Of a stretch of 64,000 nucleotides of DNA, positions 57,960 through 64,000 are shown piece by piece; the first letter of the stretch is position 1; each line of letters starts with the position of its first letter. A program made the translations under genes and the position numbers. The stretch is from NCBI RefSeq assembly GCF_020520425.1, contig NC_079492.1:108287157-108351156 (forward strand). The letters are read 5' to 3'. Below the pieces are notes generated by a model, which did no database searches, was not told the DNA's origin, and saw only the letters and a list, made by a program, of their open reading frames with translations. This DNA comes from Spinacia oleracea (lineage: Eukaryota > Streptophyta > Magnoliopsida > Caryophyllales > Amaranthaceae).

Positions 57960-58752
57960 ATGAAATGTATTTTCATATTCCATTTAATCTTGGTTAGTAT
58001 TAAATGATGAGTCCCTTCAATTTGACGAAATATTCAAGATAGACTGTCAGGACCAGTCCTGTGACTAAGAAATGTCTATCAAGTGAACTTGAATGTCAAA
58101 AGTTGAAAATGGTCCCTGGTCGGAGTTTTCTATAAAGATGGACGCATAGAAAACGTTAGACGACTAGAATGCAAGATGACTAGTAGTTCTGTTTCTTGAA
58201 CTATGTGGACATGGCAATGTCGTAATCATTTGCATAGATACTTACTTTGGGAAGACTAGTATCGGATAGACCTATGAAACTTTACTGTAAGAGATGAAAA
58301 TCTGTCATAAGTAAATTTCATTAAAATTATTAGACACTAAATCCTCAATACCTGAGTGATTTGAGATTACTTGTTTGAGAACTGGTTGCTTTGACGTTGA
58401 CCAACCGTCGCACCGTAAAAGGAGGCTATAAAGGCAACGCTCAGGTAATCACCTATCAAACGAAGTCTAATCTCAAGATCACAAGATTGGGATTGTCCTC
58501 CCATAAATCGGGATGAGATGCTTAAAAGTTGTACAAGGCCACTCGGAGAGCTAGAAACTGTAAAATGCATGGCCGTGCTCGGATTAATCATAGGTTATGA
58601 TTATCTGTTTATTTGATCAGTTGAACTCTGAAACCGAGAAACACCTCTGGACATAATAAGGATGACAACTCTTACCTTATGTTCAAGAGCAAGCATCGAG
58701 CGACAAAGGAATTAGGTAAATGCACACTTGTCCCTAAGGACAAGTGGGAGAC
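57960..58752 (+). other. 3' region and purine tract of the outer Copia
   Basis: Very close to the 42272-43030 region of the inner element (inverse), in contrast with the decayed coding part. Ends with AAGGACAAGTGGGAGAC before the LTR. Confidence 0.75.
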
Positions 58753-60122
58753 TGAAGGAAATAGTGCCCTTGGTCCAAGTATGCATATAATATTAAGTCT
58801 AATAAATGCGGTTCAGTATTAATTAACAAGTTAATAATTCAGTGAGATCAAGTGAGCTGAATGCCTGACTAGAGGCCGCTTCAGTTCAAGTGGAATTAAT
58901 TATATTAATCCACAGCTTACTCTTGACTGAACCCGTAGGGTCACACAAATAGTACGTAAACGGATCAAGTATTTAATGGCATTAAATACTCCATCTATGG
59001 ATATTCGGAATCGACGGATCTTGGTTTTAGTGGGAGCTGAGATCGTCACAGGCCAGAAATGAATACTCCGGAAACGATGATATCGCCGGAAACGGAAATA
59101 TGGATCTTATCGGAAATATAAATATTATCCAAGTCGTAGATGTTGCCGGAAACGGAAACATGGAAATATTACCGGAAACGGAAATATTGTCAGAATCGGA
59201 AATATTATCGGAATCGGAAAATAATTGCGGAAACGGAAATATTAAATATTTGTTCGAAACGGAAATTAATTCCGGAATCGAAAATATTAAATATTGTTCG
59301 TATAAGAAATAAATTCCGGAATAGGGAATTTAATCGGAAGCGTATCATACGAATTAGCATCGGACGAGGCCTGCCAGACGAAGGCCCAGCACGAAGCCGG
59401 GCCATCGCCCAGCAAGCCAAGCGCGCCACACGAACAGCCAAGGCCACGCCAGGCCCAGCGCAAGGCCAGGCCCAGCAGGCCGTTGCAGCGCGCGCAGCGC
59501 GTAGTGGGCTGCAGCTCGCGTGGGCTTGTAGCTCGCGTGGGCCGAGCGGCCGTGTGGGCTGTGCGCGGGCATGGCCTGCACGCTTGCGGGTCATGCTCGT
59601 GTAGTGTTTGTGTTCACATACGAAACCTTAAATGTATAGGATTTGTTTAATGATTAAATTCCTAATCCTAAAAGATAAATTAATTAAATAAGAATTCTAC
59701 TAGGATTCTAATTTAATTAATTCGTATCCTAGTAGGATTCGATTACTTATTCCATGGTCTATAAATATGAGTTAAGGGCTCATAATTTAGATCGAGTATT
59801 CAAGTGTTCAAAGTGATTTTTGAGAGCAAAAATTCAGTCACATAATTGCCTACAAGTTGCCGAAAATTCCAAGTACCTTGAGGGCGATTCTAGTTGATCA
59901 AGCTTAAGGCGGATCCGGACGTGCTGTGGACTATCTACGGAGGGACGACACTTGGAGTCCTAAAGACTTGTTCTTGTTCGGTTCGGGCGCAGCTAGGGAG
60001 GGCACGCAACAAAGTGTATGCATCTAAACTATGCTAAATGATTATGTGTAAATAATATGCTTTCCTGGCTTTATGGTTTTTCCGCATGATTTATGTTTTG
60101 TCATATGAATCATAACCTAACA
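58753..60122 (+). repeat. 3' LTR of the outer Copia
   Basis: 1370 bp, complete; TATA box at 59760-59767. Against 39554-40931 it lacks several units of the AATATTGCCGGAAACGG repeat and of the GCCATCGCCCAGCA repeat. Confidence 0.92.
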
Positions 60123-60127
60123 ATTGA

Positions 60128-60910
60128 TGCTCCTGATAAATGTTGATCAAGTGTTTAACGTACGCTTTCCTTGTTCTTTCCTCTAATGTTCTTTTCAAAT
60201 TGTAATGTCCTTTTAATAACTTTACTTTTACCGTGTCATCAACATAGTTTGTTCTTTTATATCAACATAGATTGTTAATTCTTTTAAATTTTAAGAGAGT
60301 TTTTTTTATACAATTAATGATTTTTTTTAAATTAAAAAAAAAATTGAATTTAAAATAATAAACAAATTATACTAATGGTTTAAAAACAACTTTTAAAAGA
60401 ACATATATATATTATTTTAACTCGTAACACAATATTCTACTTTTTTTATTAAAAGAACAAAAACGATTTTAAAATGAACAGATCTATGTTTTTAAGTCCA
60501 AAACCATTAAAACACAATTTATTAAAAGAACAAACTACACTTGTAAACGAACATAGAAACATTTTAGATCTGGTTTTAAGTTCAACAACTTCATTGCAAT
60601 ATCATCTTCTTTTCTTAATAAAAACACATAAAGCATAAGAAAAGAACGGTAATAAATTAAAAATACCATAGATCTAGATCCGGTTTAAAGTTCTTCAAAA
60701 TTTTGTCGTTTAATTTTAACTAGAACATATAGTGGTTTGAAAAGAACAAATAACACTTAATAAAGAACATAGTTTGATTCATGGCAAAAGAACAAAAATA
60801 CTTTGAAAAAAATATAGATTTAGTTTTAAGTGCATCAAAAACTCTTTGTTTCGTCTTTTTAATTAGAACAAAAAATTGTTTGAATAGAACAAATAACACT
60901 TAATAAAATA
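60128..60910. repeat. AT-rich diverged repeats
   Basis: Segments with AAAAGAACATAGATCTAG(A/T)TTTAAGT and TCGTCTTTTTAATTAGAACA recur at spacings of about 150-170 bp from about 60480 to 61350, interrupted by the Stowaway MITE. No coding. Confidence 0.5.
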
Positions 60911-61195
60911 CTCCCTCCGTCCAAGATTAGTTGTTACACTTCCTTTTTTCGTCCGTCCCTGATTAGTTGTTACAATTCTAAATTAGGAATGACCCCACAA
61001 TTCTTTTATTGTCTCTTTCTTCTCACTAAATTCTTTTTTGTCCCCACACCCTCTCTCATTCAATTAAAAAAATACCACACTGACTCCTATCACATCTAAT
61101 TTTTCAATAAAATAACAATTGCTAACCAAACAACCACTTATCACCTAAAACTTTGTGCAAAGGTAAGTGTAACAACTAATCTGGGACGGAGGGAG
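60911..61195. mobile_element. Stowaway-type MITE
   Basis: Ends CTCCCTCCGTCCAAGATTAG and (inverted) CTCCCTCCGTCCCAGATTAG; TA at 60909-60910 and 61196-61197. 285 bp. Near-perfect ends suggest a recent insertion. Confidence 0.92.
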
Positions 61196-61197
61196 TA

Positions 61198-61794
61198 ACA
61201 TAGATCTGATGTGTAGGATAAGAACAAAAAATACCTTTAAATAAAAATATAGATCTAGTTTTAAGTGCATCAAAATATCATCGTTTTCGTCTTTTTAATT
61301 AGAACACTAAATGGTTTGAAAAGAAAAAATACAACTAATAAAAGAACATAGATCTGCTGTTCTTTTCATCCCTTTCATTATGTTCTTTTGTTTGATAAGG
61401 AAAAAGAAAATGTTGTTCTTTTTCATGTGTTTTATTTTTTTCATTATTTTGTTGTACTTTTTTTTAATTTTTTTTTTTAATTTTGAGTATTTGTTATTTT
61501 CTTTTTCTTTTTCTTTTGTTCTTTGTGTTTTATAAAAAGTTGTTCTTTTTTTAATTAGTTTGTGTTCTTTTAACATTTTTACTATTTTCTTAATTTTTTA
61601 TAATATTATCGATACTTGATTTTTTTTTTTTCACATGATTTTTGAACAAATAGTTGTTTTTTTTATAGTTTATATGGAGAGAAAATATGTTCTTTTCATT
61701 TTTGTACATTTTCTTTAGTTTTTTAACATTAGTGTTCTTTTCAGATTTTGGTTAATTAATGTTCCTTTTGTTTACTCTATTATGTTTTTTCTGT
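61198..61794. other. AT-rich intergenic sequence
   Basis: Last unit of the AGATCTAG repeats to about 61350, then T-rich sequence with repeated TTGTTCTTTT words. No gene. Confidence 0.4.
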
Positions 61795-61797
61795 TTA

Positions 61798-62592
61798 GGG
61801 TGCGTTCTGTTCAACTTATTTGACATGAACTTATCTGAACTTATTGGAACTTATTCGAACTTATCTGATATTATTGAAACTTATTACTAATAACATTACT
61901 AATAATATAATAAATAATAAATAATAAATAATAAATAATAAATAATAAATAATAAATAAGTAATAAGTAATAAGTAATAAGTAATAAGTAATAAATAATA
62001 AATAATAAATAATAAATAATAAATAATAAATAATAAATAATAAATAATAAATAATAAATAATAAATAATAAATAAGTAAAAAGTAATAAGTAATAAGTAA
62101 TAAGTAATAAATAATAAATAATAAATAATAAATAATACGGAGTAAATAATAAATAATAAATAATAAATAATAAATAATAAATAATAAATATTAAATAATA
62201 AATAATAAATAATAAATAATAAATAATAAATAATGAATAATGATAATAAATAATAAATAATAAATAATAAATAATAAATAATAAATAAAAAATTGAATAA
62301 TAAATAATAAATAATATATAATAAATAATAGATAATAAATAATAAATAATAAAGAAAAAAATGATATATAATAAATAAAAAATATCAAATAATAATAATA
62401 ATAATAATAATAAATTATTAGTAAATAATAAATAATATTAATATTAATAATAATAAATAATAATATTATTACTAATATTGGAACTTGTTGAAACTTATTG
62501 AAATTTATCTGAACTAATCGGAACTTATTTGAACTTATCTGAATTTATTGGACCTGAAACTTATTTTTTTTAAAGGTGAACAGAACGTACCC
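61798..62592. mobile_element. Inverted-repeat element with TTA duplication (Tourist/Harbinger-like)
   Basis: Ends GGGTGCGTTCTGTTCAACTTA and (inverted) GGGTACGTTCTGTTCACCTT. TTA at 61795-61797 and 62593-62595 is the expected 3-bp duplication of PIF/Harbinger elements. Sub-terminal GAACTTATT words repeat on both sides. The centre is a 7-bp microsatellite. 795 bp, no coding. Confidence 0.75.
61895..62400. repeat. 7-bp microsatellite (TAATAAA)n
   Basis: About 60-70 heptamers, mostly TAATAAA with blocks of TAATAAG (61960-61995, 62075-62110) and a few interruptions such as ACGGAGTA near 62138. Confidence 0.9.
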
Positions 62593-62595
62593 TTA

Positions 62596-63486
62596 GTTTA
62601 TTACGTTCTTTTTCATTTTTTGTATTTTTACGTTTTATTTTAATATTTTTGCATTTTGTGCAAGTACACGTAGATCAACGTAGATCTACGTGCACTTGCA
62701 CCCTCCGCACGTTGCTCTATAAGTGTTAGGATTTTGAAAACACCCATCCTCCTCTCAAACGTTCTTCCTAGTCCCTAAAAAAAACATAACTCCAAATCCT
62801 AACCCTTCCCCGGACCTTGATTTAGAAAACCTCAGTATAATATTCCAAATTCTTGTGTGTTCTGTATCTCCTTCCTCCTCCTCACCCTGCTCCCAAAACC
62901 CTTCGAGAAAAGCATCATCGTTGTTGTATTTATAGTTGATCTATACTCGGAGGCGCTTGTTCCAACAACCTCTCCTTCTCTGCGGCTGCTGTTCTTGGTA
63001 ATTATCTACAAGTATATTGTATCGATTTTTATGTTAATTTTATTTGTATTGTTACCGATTCAAAGATGTAATTTTTTAAATTGATTTTATTCTGTTAGGT
63101 TTTTTGTTAGCTTTGCTAAGGTGTTGTGTAATTAGTAGTATAATACTTCTTTGATGTGATTCGATTATTATATATTATGGGTTTCAAATTGTTGAATATA
63201 TCATGTTTGGGGTTGTTTTGGTGTTTTTCATGAGACATTCTACTTGAAATTCGAATAGTCCTTTTTTATATGATTCAATTTTCTGACGATCATGGTCCAG
63301 CCCTCTTTGGGCCCAGGGCGGGTGACCCTCCTGCTCTGGCTCAGGTACGGGCCTGATGATGAATTAGGTGTGGATGATCTTATGGTCGTGAAGATAGAAA
63401 CATATCAGGACTTTACCTTTAAAGCGAAATTGGATGTTGATGCTTGTATTTCAGTTGTGGTTGTTATTTTCTAATCGTTGAAAGTT
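62596..63486. other. Intergenic; a perfect-like hairpin, no gene established
   Basis: 62658-62701 forms a near-perfect inverted repeat (GTGCAAGT-CACGTAGATC with its complement). Beyond it the sequence has CT-rich and T-rich stretches reminiscent of a 5' leader and first intron, but no exon could be supported. Confidence 0.35.
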
Positions 63487-64000
63487 GTTTTTGGTAAATA
63501 AGCATTATATTAACAAGAATCAAAAAAGTGTTTGTATAAGGATAAATTGTTTTTGGTAAATAAGCATTATATTAACAAGAATCAAAAAATGTTTGTATAA
63601 GGATGGGGATTACTCCTCCCACAAAACCCAACAACCTACTACCAAACTACCAAAACAAGCTACCAAACTACCAAAACAAGCTACCAAACTCCAGTAAACA
63701 ACGGCTCAAAACAATATATAAAAAAAACGACCCAAAAAAGTAACAGCAATCCCTGCAAACAAAACCAGACCAGCATCACTGCACTACTGCAGTCTAACAG
63801 CAGTTCCTGCAAACACAAATCCGAGCAGCTGCAATAGAAAAGCAACTCGGTACATATACTACAGAGTGCAGACTAGCTTAACAACAAAACCAGTTAACCA
63901 CACACCTCTGCTATGCAGTCAAGACTCAAGCCCCTCAACAAAAGCCCCACAAGTCAACTTAAGACACAACTAAACACACAGGAGTTCAATTAAAATCCAA
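63487..64000 (-). mobile_element. Probable LINE 3' end, running off the window
   Basis: On the minus strand the sequence ends ATTCTTGTTAATATAATGCTTATTTACCAAAAACAA, a form common at the 3' ends of plant L1-type LINEs. The terminal 62 bp is duplicated in tandem (63487-63547 and 63549-63610). Further in lies a 23-bp tandem (CTACCAAAACAAGCTACCAAA) at 63636-63690. No ORF in the part visible. Confidence 0.4.

Larger units (their letters stand above)
28718..60122 (+). mobile_element. Outer Copia LTR retrotransposon carrying two nested elements
   Basis: LTRs start TGAAGGAAATAGTGCCC and end CATAACCTAACA. The 5' LTR is in three pieces (28718-28792, 39554-40931, 51305-51312) and the 3' LTR is 58753-60122. 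A perfect 5-bp duplication ATTGA (28713-28717 and 60123-60127) confirms the outer ends. A methionine-tRNA-type primer-binding site follows at 51313 and a purine tract precedes 58753. Own internal sequence is 51313-58752, about 7.4 kb. Its gag-pol region is full of stops, while LTRs differ mainly by a few substitutions and short repeat-number changes. Confidence 0.92.

Noticed and set aside
62191-62388. Tyr/Ile/Leu-rich 65-codon frame
   Set aside because: Translation of the heptanucleotide microsatellite.
63292-63474. 60-codon frame after the GC-rich stretch near 63300
   Set aside because: No recognisable domain, no splice context that extends it; not enough to call a gene.

Overview
The window looks like nuclear DNA of a flowering plant, most likely of the Amaranthaceae/Caryophyllales (spinach or beet group). 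This rests on GT-AG spliced genes, a 23-kDa jasmonate-induced-protein gene of the type common in that order, dense 'CTCCCTCCGTC' Stowaway ends, and young nested Copia and Tat-type Gypsy elements. Genus is an inference; no marker gene fixes it.

Layout. 1-6,894: a retroelement nest. A Copia LTR remnant (about 661-6894) was split by a Tat-type Gypsy element (821-5915, minus strand), which was itself split by a solo Copia LTR (3844-5303) with an intact 5-bp target duplication. 6,895-10,620: decayed LTR-like and MITE-like sequence. 10,944-26,554: the gene island, with four genes I can reconstruct exon by exon: two tandem UBC7-type ubiquitin-conjugating enzymes (10944-13750 and 20074-21971, plus strand, same six-exon structure), a 23-kDa jasmonate-induced-like gene (22551-23194, minus) and a single-domain VOC/glyoxalase-like gene (24879-26554, minus). 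Between and inside them lie Stowaway, Mutator-like and other MITEs, two Helitron-like 3' ends and a 5'-truncated LINE that carries a foldback element, itself carrying another MITE.

28,713-60,127: one large nest whose outer boundary is set by a Copia element with target duplication ATTGA. Its 5' LTR was hit first-to-last (order partly inferred) by a 10.8-kb Tat-type element with no recognisable gag-pol (28793-39548, TSD TTAAC) and, 8 bp before its end, by an almost intact Copia of the same family in opposite orientation (40932-51299, TSD TCATA; LTRs almost identical). The inner Copia still encodes gag, protease, integrase, RT and RNase H in one frame, broken by a single amber codon. The outer Copia has a heavily decayed coding region but well-kept LTRs, primer-binding site and polypurine tract, which suggests movement in trans by such a partner.

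60,128-64,000: AT-rich repeats, a Stowaway MITE, an 0.8-kb inverted-terminal-repeat element filled with a 7-bp microsatellite, and what looks like the 3' end of a LINE running off the window.

Host genes: the two E2 enzymes would charge ubiquitin for ER-associated degradation; the other two resemble stress-induced proteins. There is no operon-like logic; the UBC pair reflects tandem duplication. Most of the rest is transposable-element sequence. I found no tRNA, rRNA or CRISPR.
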